Of a DNA stretch of 20,500 bases, positions 1 to 6,572 are shown piece after piece. This stretch comes from a virus: positions 1-20,500 of IMG/VR virus record IMGVR_UViG_3300042470_000386; one strand, written 5' to 3'. Under the pieces are notes generated by a model that was given only the letters and a program-made list of their open reading frames with translations, was not told where the DNA came from and did not search any database. Position 1 is the first letter of the stretch; every line of letters starts with the position of its first letter. Position numbers and translations under genes: made by a program.

Positions 1-198
1 AGGCGGCGGCGCCATCGTGCTTTGCATTTGCAACTGTTGCGACACACGCTCATTTAGCCCACGCACTTGCGCCGTCAGCTCGCTGATCTGCGCGGGCAGC
101 TGCAGCAGCGCCTCCATCCGGCCCTCTAGTCGGGTGACGCGTTGGGCCAAATCGGAATGTTCGCGAAAAACCACATAGCGTGCATCTAAATCACTCAT
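1..198 (-). CDS. Small coiled-coil protein, C-terminus beyond the window
   Basis: The reading frame opens at an ATG at 198 and stays open for 66 codons to the window edge, so the C-terminus is missing. A G-rich stretch (GGGGGG) a few bases upstream can serve as ribosome binding site. The visible part starts MSDLDARYVVFREHSDLAQR and continues as a heptad-like amphipathic helix (residues about 14-58: LAQRVTRLEGRMEALLQLP, then ISELTAQVRGLNERV), turning Pro-rich at the edge. It follows the o-spanin gene after an 18-base gap, so it sits in the lysis module. Short phage coiled-coil proteins in this position sometimes end in a membrane helix (XhlA-like), but no membrane segment is visible here. Function unknown; being a gene is fairly secure from coding quality and spacing. 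Confidence 0.7.
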   Translation of the reverse strand, partial: MSDLDARYVVFREHSDLAQRVTRLEGRMEALLQLPAQISELTAQVRGLNERVSQQLQMQSTMAPPP

Positions 199-216
199 GC
201 CAGCCCCCCGAATGCG

Positions 217-567
217 TCACTTAATCAACCGCGCCCACTCGGCGCAGCGCGAGCGCACGACAGCCTCCTGATCGTAGGCGACACGCAAATCGTCGTATGA
301 GCCCTCAAGGCGCTCGGCATAGGCCCTGAGCCTATCTGCCGCGTTGCGCAGCGCTTCAACCTCACTCGCCGGGGTTTGTATTGCCGGCGGGATCGTTGGC
401 GCTGGGCGCAGGGGCGGGCGTGCTGCCGGGTCCGTCTGGCACTCGGCCGGCGCTATCACCACCGGACGGGGCGGCGGGCAGGCCGGGCACGGCTGCGGCT
501 GCGCTGGGCTCGGCAAGCTGGCGCAGGCGGTTATCAAGGTCGATAGGCTCAGGGCGAGTAAACGCAT
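217..567 (-). CDS. Outer-membrane spanin lipoprotein (o-spanin, Rz1-like)
   Basis: 116 residues from the ATG at 567; longer in-frame starts upstream would put an unlikely Arg/Ser-rich leader before the signal. The N-terminus is a textbook lipoprotein signal: MRLLALSLSTLITAC, with the lipobox I-T-A-C and acylated Cys at residue 15. A Pro/Cys-rich stretch follows (about 18-66) and then a helical segment (about 68-105). Rz1-type o-spanins are short, Pro-rich outer-membrane lipoproteins that bind the C-terminus of the inner-membrane spanin across the periplasm and disrupt the outer membrane in the last step of lysis. The gene starts out of frame within the upstream i-spanin-like gene (codon about 350) and continues 145 bases past its stop, the classical overlapping spanin layout. 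The ribosome binding site is weak (GAGAGA about 13 bases upstream), which suggests coupling to translation of the host gene. Naming rests on lipobox, composition and overlap. Confidence 0.82.
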   Translation of the reverse strand: MRLLALSLSTLITACASLPSPAQPQPCPACPPPRPVVIAPAECQTDPAARPPLRPAPTIPPAIQTPASEVEALRNAADRLRAYAERLEGSYDDLRVAYDQEAVVRSRCAEWARLIK

Positions 568-1615
568 TAGATCGGTCTTTCTCTCTTGCCTGCGCGCGGG
601 CCGCGCGGCGTTGACGATCGCTGTTGAGTGCAGCGCTCTTTTGCGCCTCTGCACGCTGGCGCTCTTCCAATTCGGCCATGGCGGTGCGGTTCGCTTCCGC
701 CAGGCGCTCGGCGTTGTCGGCCCGCTCGCGCCAGATGCGCGCGGTTGTTTCCTGCTCGGCCAGCTTGGCCCGCGCTTCGTTGCGTTGTGCGTGCGCAATC
801 ACGTTGCTGGCGCCAAGCGCGAGGATCAGAGCGCCAGCCGCCAGACCGGCCCACAGCTGCCACTTCGCGCCTGCCGCTGCCGCCGCAACTACAGGCATCG
901 ACACAAAGCCCTGCGCCGTGACGGTCGGCGACGCGATTACTTTCGGCGGTTTAGGCCTGCGCAGCGGCCCAAGCGGATCGTCACCGTGGTACTCCAGAGC
1001 GGGGATGGTTTGCGCCATGAGCAGAAGCCGTTGCTGGCGCTCTCTGGCCTCTGGTGCATCCGGTGCAACCGCGCCAAGCGGCGGTTGCATAATCACCTGA
1101 ACAAAAGCCTCCCGCGTGTGCTTGTGGTCGGTTGACAGCGGCTGATCCGGAAACAGCCGGTTGCGCAATTCGGTGACGTCGCCGACCTCTTGCGGCACGA
1201 TCTGCACGCGCATCACGACACGCACGCGGCGGGCCAGAGACGGCAGCTTGTCGGGCAGTGCGGTAAATGCGCCTGTCACACCGCGCTGGCGGACCGTGTT
1301 GACGATCTCACCAACGGTCGGCAACGCAACCCACAGGATGCGGACTAGCCGCCCCGGAAGATCGGTCAGCGTGGCGATCACGCCGTCGCGCTTCATGTCT
1401 TTCCAAAAGCCGCGCAGCGCTGGGACATACAGCAGGCAAAGCGCCAAAACGAGCCAACCCTTGAGCGGCGGCTCGACAATCGCAATGCTTGTTGCTTGCA
1501 GGCTCATCGCGAGAAATGCCGGCAACCACACGTTCATTACGTCTGGGTCTGGCGGGTGCGCTTCGGTCGGCGCCTCATCGGGCAGCGGCGGCTGTGTGTC
1601 GTAGGGCGTCGTCAT
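362..1615 (-). CDS. Inner-membrane spanin-like protein with large N-terminal membrane region
   Basis: 417 residues. The C-terminal third looks like an Rz-type i-spanin: a membrane helix (residues about 252-271, LWAGLAAGALILALGASNVI) followed by a long charged coiled coil (about 276-347) and a Pro/Ala/Gly-rich tail. The o-spanin gene starts out of frame inside it. Ahead of this is something ordinary i-spanins lack: a Pro/Asp-rich start, two hydrophobic segments (about 29-47 and 52-69), a possible third (about 90-106), and a 140-residue soluble stretch. Lambda Rz is about 153 residues, so this is nearly three times the usual size. The gene starts with an ATGA overlap with the upstream gene. The N-terminal part could be a holin-like or membrane-anchoring domain, but I do not recognise it. 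The spanin role is inferred from domain order and the embedded lipoprotein gene. Confidence 0.7.
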   Translation of the reverse strand: MTTPYDTQPPLPDEAPTEAHPPDPDVMNVWLPAFLAMSLQATSIAIVEPPLKGWLVLALCLLYVPALRGFWKDMKRDGVIATLTDLPGRLVRILWVALPTVGEIVNTVRQRGVTGAFTALPDKLPSLARRVRVVMRVQIVPQEVGDVTELRNRLFPDQPLSTDHKHTREAFVQVIMQPPLGAVAPDAPEARERQQRLLLMAQTIPALEYHGDDPLGPLRRPKPPKVIASPTVTAQGFVSMPVVAAAAAGAKWQLWAGLAAGALILALGASNVIAHAQRNEARAKLAEQETTARIWRERADNAERLAEANRTAMAELEERQRAEAQKSAALNSDRQRRAARAQAREKDRSNAFTRPEPIDLDNRLRQLAEPSAAAAVPGLPAAPSGGDSAGRVPDGPGSTPAPAPSANDPAGNTNPGE

Positions 1616-2337
1616 CTGTTGGAATCCATGTATGCCAAGCCGCCCAACGCAGCCGGCCCAAGATACAAGTTTGCGTCCATCAGCGGGTTGCCTAACGCGC
1701 GCTCTACGGCAGCAACACGATCCGCAGCAGCGTTAAGCGGACGGGCCAGATAATCGCTAAACACAGTGTCGCCAAGCCAAATGCGATCAGCTTTTTTGCG
1801 CTGCAATTCCCACTGCGCCAAATCGGCAGCGTCTTCGGCCGCCGATAGTTGGCGGGCGTAGGTCGGGATCACGCCGCCCGTGTATTCAAAGGCCAAGTCA
1901 GGGTTGCGCGCAGCCAAGCGGCGCAGCAGCCCATCGTACAATTTACTGCGCGATGCGCTCGTTGGCGCGAAGGTCAGTTCTTTGGGCCGGATGCCGCCAA
2001 GCATGTCCTGATACGTGTCGGCAACCTGGCGCATAGCGGCGAGAGCCTCGGATGGGCTGACGTCGCGCTCGGCGCCCTCTCGGGCGAACGACAGCATTGA
2101 TCGCCGGTGTGAGCCCGACGCATCGACACGCATCGGCCCAGCCGGCGTGTCGATCAACCTGCTTAAAGCGTGGCGCGGGCCATCGGCTTTTTCCATGGTC
2201 CGCACCGCGGCGCGATCAAAGGCGCGGCCAACAGAGCTTGCGCCCGACGATAATGCGCGCAGCGCTGTGGCCACAGGCTCAGCAGCCATTTGCGAGCGGC
2301 CTGCTGTTACCGCGCGAAGAATATTCAGCAGACTCAC
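1612..2337 (-). CDS. Hypothetical phage protein (241 aa)
   Basis: I do not recognise this 241-residue protein. It starts with GTG, overlapping the upstream stop as GTGA, and its own stop overlaps the next gene as ATGA, so it is translationally coupled on both sides. The N-terminal 80 residues are Ala/Ser/Arg-rich and probably helical, the middle is mixed (segment EALAAMRQVADTYQDMLGGI, residues about 98-117), and there is an aromatic-containing stretch (PDLAFEYTGGVIPTYARQL, about 151-169). The C-terminus is short and moderately hydrophobic (NLYLGPAALGGLAYMDSN). No signal peptide or catalytic motif stands out. Its place between the fibre cluster and the spanin genes suggests either a late internal virion protein or a fibre accessory; I cannot choose between them. 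Confidence 0.75.
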   Translation of the reverse strand: MSLLNILRAVTAGRSQMAAEPVATALRALSSGASSVGRAFDRAAVRTMEKADGPRHALSRLIDTPAGPMRVDASGSHRRSMLSFAREGAERDVSPSEALAAMRQVADTYQDMLGGIRPKELTFAPTSASRSKLYDGLLRRLAARNPDLAFEYTGGVIPTYARQLSAAEDAADLAQWELQRKKADRIWLGDTVFSDYLARPLNAAADRVAAVERALGNPLMDANLYLGPAALGGLAYMDSNR

Positions 2338-3008
2338 GGCCAGGGCGCCTCCTCGACGTTATACGCTTGGAGCATATTCAACGGCAAATCTGGCAGCTGC
2401 AAATACAAAGACTGAGCAAAAGCGCGCGTCTCGATGATCCAGCGATCCGCAGCTTGCGCCGCGTCAAATGCGTCGCACTCTACGTCAGTGACGGGCAGGG
2501 AAAGCGCCACCTTGTTGGTGTGGTTGCTCATGGCTTGCGCCATATCTTGACGCGCGGATGCATCATAGCGCGCCGTGATGCGCTGTTCGGCATACTGCGC
2601 AATGCGCCCCGTCAGCATGCCGACGCGCCAAGCAAGCTCGTCCTGCACCAGCATAAGGCCAGCGCTTGCGAGCGCGTCCAGCGATTGCGGCTCTGGCTCT
2701 GGCTCTGGCTCTGGCTCAGGGTCAAAGAGGTCGGCGACGGACGCTGCTGGGATGGGTGGGGACGCCTCGTCCGTCGCCTGCTCGAACACCGCGGGAACCG
2801 ATTCCACGGTGGGCTCGAGGTCTCGTGGTCGCCCGTGTTTTGCGAGATCGTGCGCAAGGCTGAGGGCGTCCTCGCGCGCGCCTGCGTGGGCTGCGTCACC
2901 CCATTTGCAGCCGATCAGCCACAGGCGGCCAACGGTTTCAATGCGCACATCGCGCGCGCCGTCGAGGATGTCGCGGCATTGCGCAATTGTTTCGTCGCGT
3001 GTCATCAC
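2334..3008 (-). CDS. Hypothetical phage protein with Glu-Pro repeat linker
   Basis: About 224 residues, no recognised family. Two adjacent starts are possible: GTG at 3008 (GTGA overlap with the previous stop) or ATG at 3005 (TGATG overlap); the difference is one residue. The protein has two folded-looking parts. An N-terminal part (about 1-65) includes ETVGRLWLIGCKWGDAAH. A helical C-terminal part (about 112-224) includes DELAWRVGMLTGRIAQYAEQ. An acidic, Pro-rich linker between them contains an (EP)5-6 run near residues 96-107, encoded by an in-frame tandem hexanucleotide. The stop overlaps the next gene as GTGA. It lies downstream of the second tail fibre, so a fibre-associated or assembly role is possible but unsupported by any motif. 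Confidence 0.75.
   Translation of the reverse strand: MMTRDETIAQCRDILDGARDVRIETVGRLWLIGCKWGDAAHAGAREDALSLAHDLAKHGRPRDLEPTVESVPAVFEQATDEASPPIPAASVADLFDPEPEPEPEPEPQSLDALASAGLMLVQDELAWRVGMLTGRIAQYAEQRITARYDASARQDMAQAMSNHTNKVALSLPVTDVECDAFDAAQAADRWIIETRAFAQSLYLQLPDLPLNMLQAYNVEEAPWP
2689..2718 (-). repeat. Tandem hexanucleotide repeat encoding Glu-Pro
   Basis: On the plus strand GGCTCT is repeated four times perfectly and followed by one variant unit (GGCTCA). Read on the coding (minus) strand it gives alternating Glu and Pro codons in the 224-residue protein. The unit is a multiple of three, so gain or loss of copies would lengthen or shorten the linker without breaking the frame. Confidence 0.9.
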
Positions 3009-3358
3009 GATGTGTTCTCCAGGTTCACGGTGATATCCGCCGTCGCAGTTGCCGACGCCGCGTCTGTGGCAGTCACACGGTATGTTCCCTGCGCCGTGCT
3101 TCCAGCAAAAAGCAGCCTTGAAAACGTCGTAGCGGCGCTAGAAGCAGCGCTGAGCGTAAACGTGTCGCCGCTTACAAATGTCCATGCGTAAGTGTACGGT
3201 GACGTTCCGCCGCTTGCTGCTGCGGTTGCGGTGTTGGATGTGACGGTCCCGCTTGGTGAGCCCGCCGCGGCAGACACATCCACATTAGCGGGGCTGATCG
3301 ACACAGACAGAGCAGGTGTGCCGCTCGAAAGCGTTGCACCACACAACAAGAGGCTCAT
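3005..3358 (-). CDS. Small Ig/PKD-like beta-sandwich protein
   Basis: 117 residues from the ATG at 3358, which overlaps the fibre stop as ATGA; an upstream in-frame ATG at 3382 lies inside the fibre gene and is less likely. After a short hydrophobic start with one Cys (MSLLLCGATLSSG) come Ser/Thr/Ala-rich strands with a pattern seen in Ig-like/PKD-like modules of phage virion proteins. Key elements are SPYTYAW (about residues 53-59), GDTFTLSAASSAATTF, and a final YRVTATDAASATATADITV strand pair. Such domains usually decorate capsids or fibres and bind carbohydrate or cell surfaces weakly. Here the domain is a separate small gene directly after the fibre, so a fibre-tip or accessory surface role is likely. 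The first Cys is not a convincing lipobox (no basic n-region). Family call is by pattern only. Confidence 0.7.
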   Translation of the reverse strand: MSLLLCGATLSSGTPALSVSISPANVDVSAAAGSPSGTVTSNTATAAASGGTSPYTYAWTFVSGDTFTLSAASSAATTFSRLLFAGSTAQGTYRVTATDAASATATADITVNLENTS

Positions 3359-5040
3359 GTCACAGCCCCGCTTACGATGCACTCGGAGGCGCTCAAAAAA
3401 TAAATCTCAAATCGACCGCGCGCCGCAACCGTGCGATTGCCGGTAGTTGCGGTCCCGCCCAAGCGCATCGTCACGCCGCTGCCCTCCGTCAGCGTGATCG
3501 TGCTGCCGCTGTCGTTGTATCCAGATACGATGTCGCCAGCGCTAAACACGCTGTTGTTAATCGTGACGCCGCCGCTGCAAACGATGGTGCGATTTGCGTG
3601 GCTTGCGCGCGTCAGCGTACCAGAGACGCCCGTCGCGGCGCGGACGGGTGAAAGCAAAGAGCCTGTCGTTATGTCTATATCGGACGTAATCGTTAGCCCT
3701 GTCGACCGCGCCTCGATGGATGACCATTGTGACGAAAGCGCATGGTTGGTGAACTGAATAATTCCGACCGACCCCGCACTCGCGGGGCGCACTGCAAAAG
3801 CACGGCCAGCAGCGTCGTGATTTACAAAGCTAGTCGTGCCCAAATTGTCAAAGGCCTGGCTGGCCGTCCACGTAATTGCCGTGCCAGGGAGGTTGCCGGC
3901 GTGATAGACGGTGTTGCCGTCAAAAGTGAGCGCATTTGTGGTGACAACAAGACCAGCGTCGCTGAGAGAACCAACACGCAAAGAAAGCTGGCCGCCGTCA
4001 TACACGAGAAAACCGCTTGTCGCGCCAGAGTCTGTTTCTGCTAAAGTGATGTACGGAGCCGTGCCAGATAGAATGATGCCCGCCCCGGCGTTAGCGCTAA
4101 ACGTCTGCGCCGCCGTCCACGTAATTGCCGTACCGGGAAGGTTGCCGGCGTGGTAGACGGTGTTACCCCCCGCTTGCAGCGTGCCAGAAGGGAAGTTAAT
4201 AGAGGTAACAGTCACGCCGCTACGGCTCACCACAAGCCATTGCGCCGACACGCTGTTTGCATCGTTGGCGATATACTCAACCAGAAGCCCGTTGTCGACA
4301 TTGCGAAACCACCGCTTTGCATCAGCTGGGCCGTCCAACTCATGCCATTGCGTAAAAATGGCATTGCGCGAAAAACTTACGTCATTGCTGTAAGTTTGCG
4401 CCGCCGACCACGTATTAGCCCCATCTAGCAGCGGTATCGTGGCGCCACTTGTGCCGGTATTGACCGTCGCTGCCGTGCCAAGGCCCATTGACGTGCGGTG
4501 CGTGCTGGCACTCTCAACGACAAACGTGTCTGCGCCGGTCGCTTTTAGAAACGTGTCGCCGCTAAATGTCAGGCCGGCAAAAGCCGTTAGGGTGGCGTCG
4601 AGAGGCTGATACGCACCGCCGCCAAGCGTGTTAAACACCTGGAACGCCGTACCGTCATAGGCCAGCAGATAGCGCCCGCCGCTAACGAGATCGCCCGCAA
4701 TGACAGCGCCGCCGTCCGCCGTCACAATGTTTTTTGCGCCCAGCCCATCCACATTGATTGTCGCTGCGCCCGTGCTTGTCGCGTTTGGCACCAAGCAAAC
4801 CATATTGCCCGCCGCATACGCCGTCAGCGCATGACCGCTTGGACTGGTCATCGTATAAGCGTTGCCCGTGCCGCCATACGTCGCTGTGCCGCCAATTTGG
4901 TCCAACCAGGCCGCCAACCGCGCCATCACGGCGCGCACGCTGTTGCGCGTGTCAATGCCGGGCTGATTGTCAGCCAGGTCAGCCGTCGCGTCCGCCGTGG
5001 CATTAGTCGCCGCGGTCGTGCTCCATGTGTAAATTGTCAC
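3355..5040 (-). CDS. Tail fibre protein (561 aa)
   Basis: 561 residues, starting with GTG at 5040; GGGGA seven bases upstream supports this start. The N-terminus (ATNATADATADLADNQPGI, then TRNSVRAVMARLAAWLDQIG) resembles the virion-attachment end of many phage fibres, where a helix of the form RxxMARLAxW follows a Trp/Thr-rich start. The rest is Gly/Ser/Thr/Ala-rich beta structure typical of trimeric fibre shafts. A module NTVYHAGNLPGTAITWTA appears twice (about residues 293-310 and 376-393). The C-terminus (about 480-561) is a beta-rich tip-like domain. No S74 chaperone motif is present at the end. The protein should trimerise and contribute to host recognition. It follows the ejection protein genes after 3 bases and overlaps the Ig-like gene by 4, forming a fibre cluster ahead of lysis. 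Confidence 0.85.
   Translation of the reverse strand: MTIYTWSTTAATNATADATADLADNQPGIDTRNSVRAVMARLAAWLDQIGGTATYGGTGNAYTMTSPSGHALTAYAAGNMVCLVPNATSTGAATINVDGLGAKNIVTADGGAVIAGDLVSGGRYLLAYDGTAFQVFNTLGGGAYQPLDATLTAFAGLTFSGDTFLKATGADTFVVESASTHRTSMGLGTAATVNTGTSGATIPLLDGANTWSAAQTYSNDVSFSRNAIFTQWHELDGPADAKRWFRNVDNGLLVEYIANDANSVSAQWLVVSRSGVTVTSINFPSGTLQAGGNTVYHAGNLPGTAITWTAAQTFSANAGAGIILSGTAPYITLAETDSGATSGFLVYDGGQLSLRVGSLSDAGLVVTTNALTFDGNTVYHAGNLPGTAITWTASQAFDNLGTTSFVNHDAAGRAFAVRPASAGSVGIIQFTNHALSSQWSSIEARSTGLTITSDIDITTGSLLSPVRAATGVSGTLTRASHANRTIVCSGGVTINNSVFSAGDIVSGYNDSGSTITLTEGSGVTMRLGGTATTGNRTVAARGRFEIYFLSASECIVSGAVT
3863..3921 (-). repeat. Direct repeat copy 2 in fibre gene
   Basis: About 58 bases nearly identical to 4112-4169, encoding the second NTVYHAGNLPGTAITWTA module. 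The two copies differ at a handful of positions. Confidence 0.85.
4112..4169 (-). repeat. Direct repeat copy 1 in fibre gene
   Basis: First copy (in translation order) of the fibre module repeat; see 3863-3921. A weaker third relative lies near 4389-4420, encoding NTWSAAQTY. The similarity extends to the nucleotide level, so the copies are recent duplicates or are kept alike by recombination. Confidence 0.85.
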
Positions 5041-5043
5041 TTT

Positions 5044-6450
5044 TTATTCCCCAAAAAGATACGGAGCGCCGTGGGCGGCGACAGCCGCCGGCTGGGACAG
5101 AAACACGGCGCGCTCAAGCTGATCGTCAGTCACGCCGCCAAAATACGAATTGGGCCTGAACCGCATGCCTGGCCGATACAAACCCTCCAGCGCTGCCGCC
5201 TGCGCATCAGGCCGCACCGCGTAAGCGCGGCGCGCGCGCATAGCCTCCATCAGCAATGCTGCCGCGTCCTCATCCGACAGGCGCGCCTGAAGCGCCAAAC
5301 CGCCATCATTGGAATTTACGAATGCCGGGCTGTCAGTGTTCGCCATCCGCTGCCGCAACGCAGTCTCGTCCGCCACGGGCGCAGCACCGCGCCCGCGCCC
5401 GCGCGCCGCATTCGCGCCAGGCCTTGAGCGCGCGCCCGCAGCCGCCAGTTTTTCCAGAAATTGCGGATCCGCCAAATTTTGCGGATCAGCCTTCGCCTTG
5501 CGCACTAGGGCGGCGCCCACTGCTGCCCGCTGCGGCGCGGCAAGGCGTCTAACCTCAGACAGCCACGATTTATGCGCCTGCGGCTGGTCGGCGAAGTCGA
5601 CCAAATCTTGCACCGTCGCCCTCGTCTTAGCCCCGCCAATGCGCGCGCCCGTGGGCGGGGAAAGGCGCTTCGCCTGCGCAGCAAGGCGCTGAGCTACCAT
5701 TTCATCGGCCAAGCGACCTAGCATAGACTGGCCGCCTGGCGAGCGGGCGGCGTAATCCACAAGCGAGCGCACGGACGCCTCGCCAGCGCCAGACTGCCAC
5801 GGGATAATCTCCTCGCCCTGCCGGCCGATCACCTGCCTACCCGCGCGCATGGCGGCAGATTCATCCTGCGCCAGCGCCGCGGCAAGCGCCGCTTGCGCGC
5901 GTTCCGATGGCGAGCCGCTTCCAGCCAGCCGCGCCTCAAGTGGCGCTGTAAGGCGGGTGCCTTGTCCTGGGCGTGCCCATTGTGAAAAGTCCGGGCCGTC
6001 CGGGTTGTAGACACGGCGCCGCCCAATCATGGCGGGCAAGTTGTCGGCTATATCGCCGCCCACCTTAACCGCCGTTGGCATTAACGCGCCAACCGCGCCG
6101 CCAACACCCGCGCCAAGGCCAGCGCCGGCTAGGCGATCCTCAAGAGTGGCGTCCAAGCCCCTTTCGCCGGCGCCAGATCCGGCTAGGGCGCCGTGCGCTG
6201 CGCCTGCGGCCGCTGCCGTGCGAAAACGGTTTTTGTTGCCCCGTAAGGCTTTGGCGCCAAGAGCGGCCCAAAGCAGAGAGCCTAACATTTCGCCGCCCAT
6301 CATCGAGCCGGCATAGTCTCGCCGCGCCGCCGCGTAGTCGTCGGGGCTGCCAAACAAACTAGCCTCGTCAGCCCACCCGAAGCCGACGCCCTGTGCTACG
6401 CCAAGCCCGGCAGCTTTAGCCTCACTCTGGAGGCGTTCGAGGAGACCCAT
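5044..6450 (-). CDS. Putative ejection (internal virion) protein, 468 aa
   Basis: 468 residues. The N-terminus carries a motif AQGVGFGWADEASLFG (about 19-34) of the type found near the start of many large phage internal virion proteins; a related version occurs in the 745-residue protein upstream. A glycine-zipper-like, Ala/Gly-rich stretch follows (about 80-125, for example AGAGLGAGVGGAVGAL), able to form membrane-inserting helices. The remainder is Ala/Arg-rich and helical, ending in GAPYLFGE. No peptidoglycan hydrolase motif was seen. Podovirus ejection proteins leave the capsid with the DNA and build a conduit across the cell envelope; composition and position with two other such genes suggest this role. 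The start overlaps the 49-residue membrane peptide gene by 29 bases and has no strong ribosome binding site, so it is probably coupled. Function is inferred. Confidence 0.72.
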   Translation of the reverse strand: MGLLERLQSEAKAAGLGVAQGVGFGWADEASLFGSPDDYAAARRDYAGSMMGGEMLGSLLWAALGAKALRGNKNRFRTAAAAGAAHGALAGSGAGERGLDATLEDRLAGAGLGAGVGGAVGALMPTAVKVGGDIADNLPAMIGRRRVYNPDGPDFSQWARPGQGTRLTAPLEARLAGSGSPSERAQAALAAALAQDESAAMRAGRQVIGRQGEEIIPWQSGAGEASVRSLVDYAARSPGGQSMLGRLADEMVAQRLAAQAKRLSPPTGARIGGAKTRATVQDLVDFADQPQAHKSWLSEVRRLAAPQRAAVGAALVRKAKADPQNLADPQFLEKLAAAGARSRPGANAARGRGRGAAPVADETALRQRMANTDSPAFVNSNDGGLALQARLSDEDAAALLMEAMRARRAYAVRPDAQAAALEGLYRPGMRFRPNSYFGGVTDDQLERAVFLSQPAAVAAHGAPYLFGE

Positions 6451-6571
6451 CGTCTTGTGTCCATCTGCTACGGGCTATGCGCTCTTGACGCTCAGCCCAC
6501 CAAGTCCAAAACCAGCCACCCAGCGCTAAACCGGTTATCACGCCAATGATGTTTAGCGCCGCCGGGTCCAT
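6422..6571 (-). CDS. 49-residue single-span membrane microprotein
   Basis: ATG at 6571 to TGA at 6422 gives MDPAALNIIGVITGLALGGW, then FWTWWAERQERIARSRW and a short polar Pro-rich tail. Residues about 6-25 form one hydrophobic helix with small residues, followed by an aromatic belt (WFWTWW) and a basic stretch, so the C-terminus should be cytoplasmic. GGAG lies six bases upstream of the ATG, the best ribosome binding site in this part of the window. One base separates it from the stop of the 745-residue gene, and it overlaps the start of the 468-residue gene by 29 bases. It could be a minor virion membrane component, a lysis helper or a coupling leader; the sequence alone does not decide. It is too short for a typical holin. 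Confidence 0.68.
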   Translation of the reverse strand: MDPAALNIIGVITGLALGGWFWTWWAERQERIARSRWTQDDGSPRTPPE

Positions 6572-6572
6572 A

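Noticed and set aside
568-798. Longer start for the o-spanin
   Set aside because: A 77-residue basic leader would bury the lipoprotein signal sequence; the ATG at 567 places the lipobox Cys at residue 15.
344-1135. Long plus-strand open frame opposite the spanin genes
   Set aside because: It is antisense to well-supported coding sequence with membrane, coiled-coil and lipobox features; its product is Arg/Cys-rich without domain pattern, typical of GC-rich shadow frames.
2097-3191. 364-codon plus-strand open frame
   Set aside because: It runs across three coupled minus-strand genes, has low-complexity (LW)n from the hexanucleotide repeat and no start signal; shadow frame.
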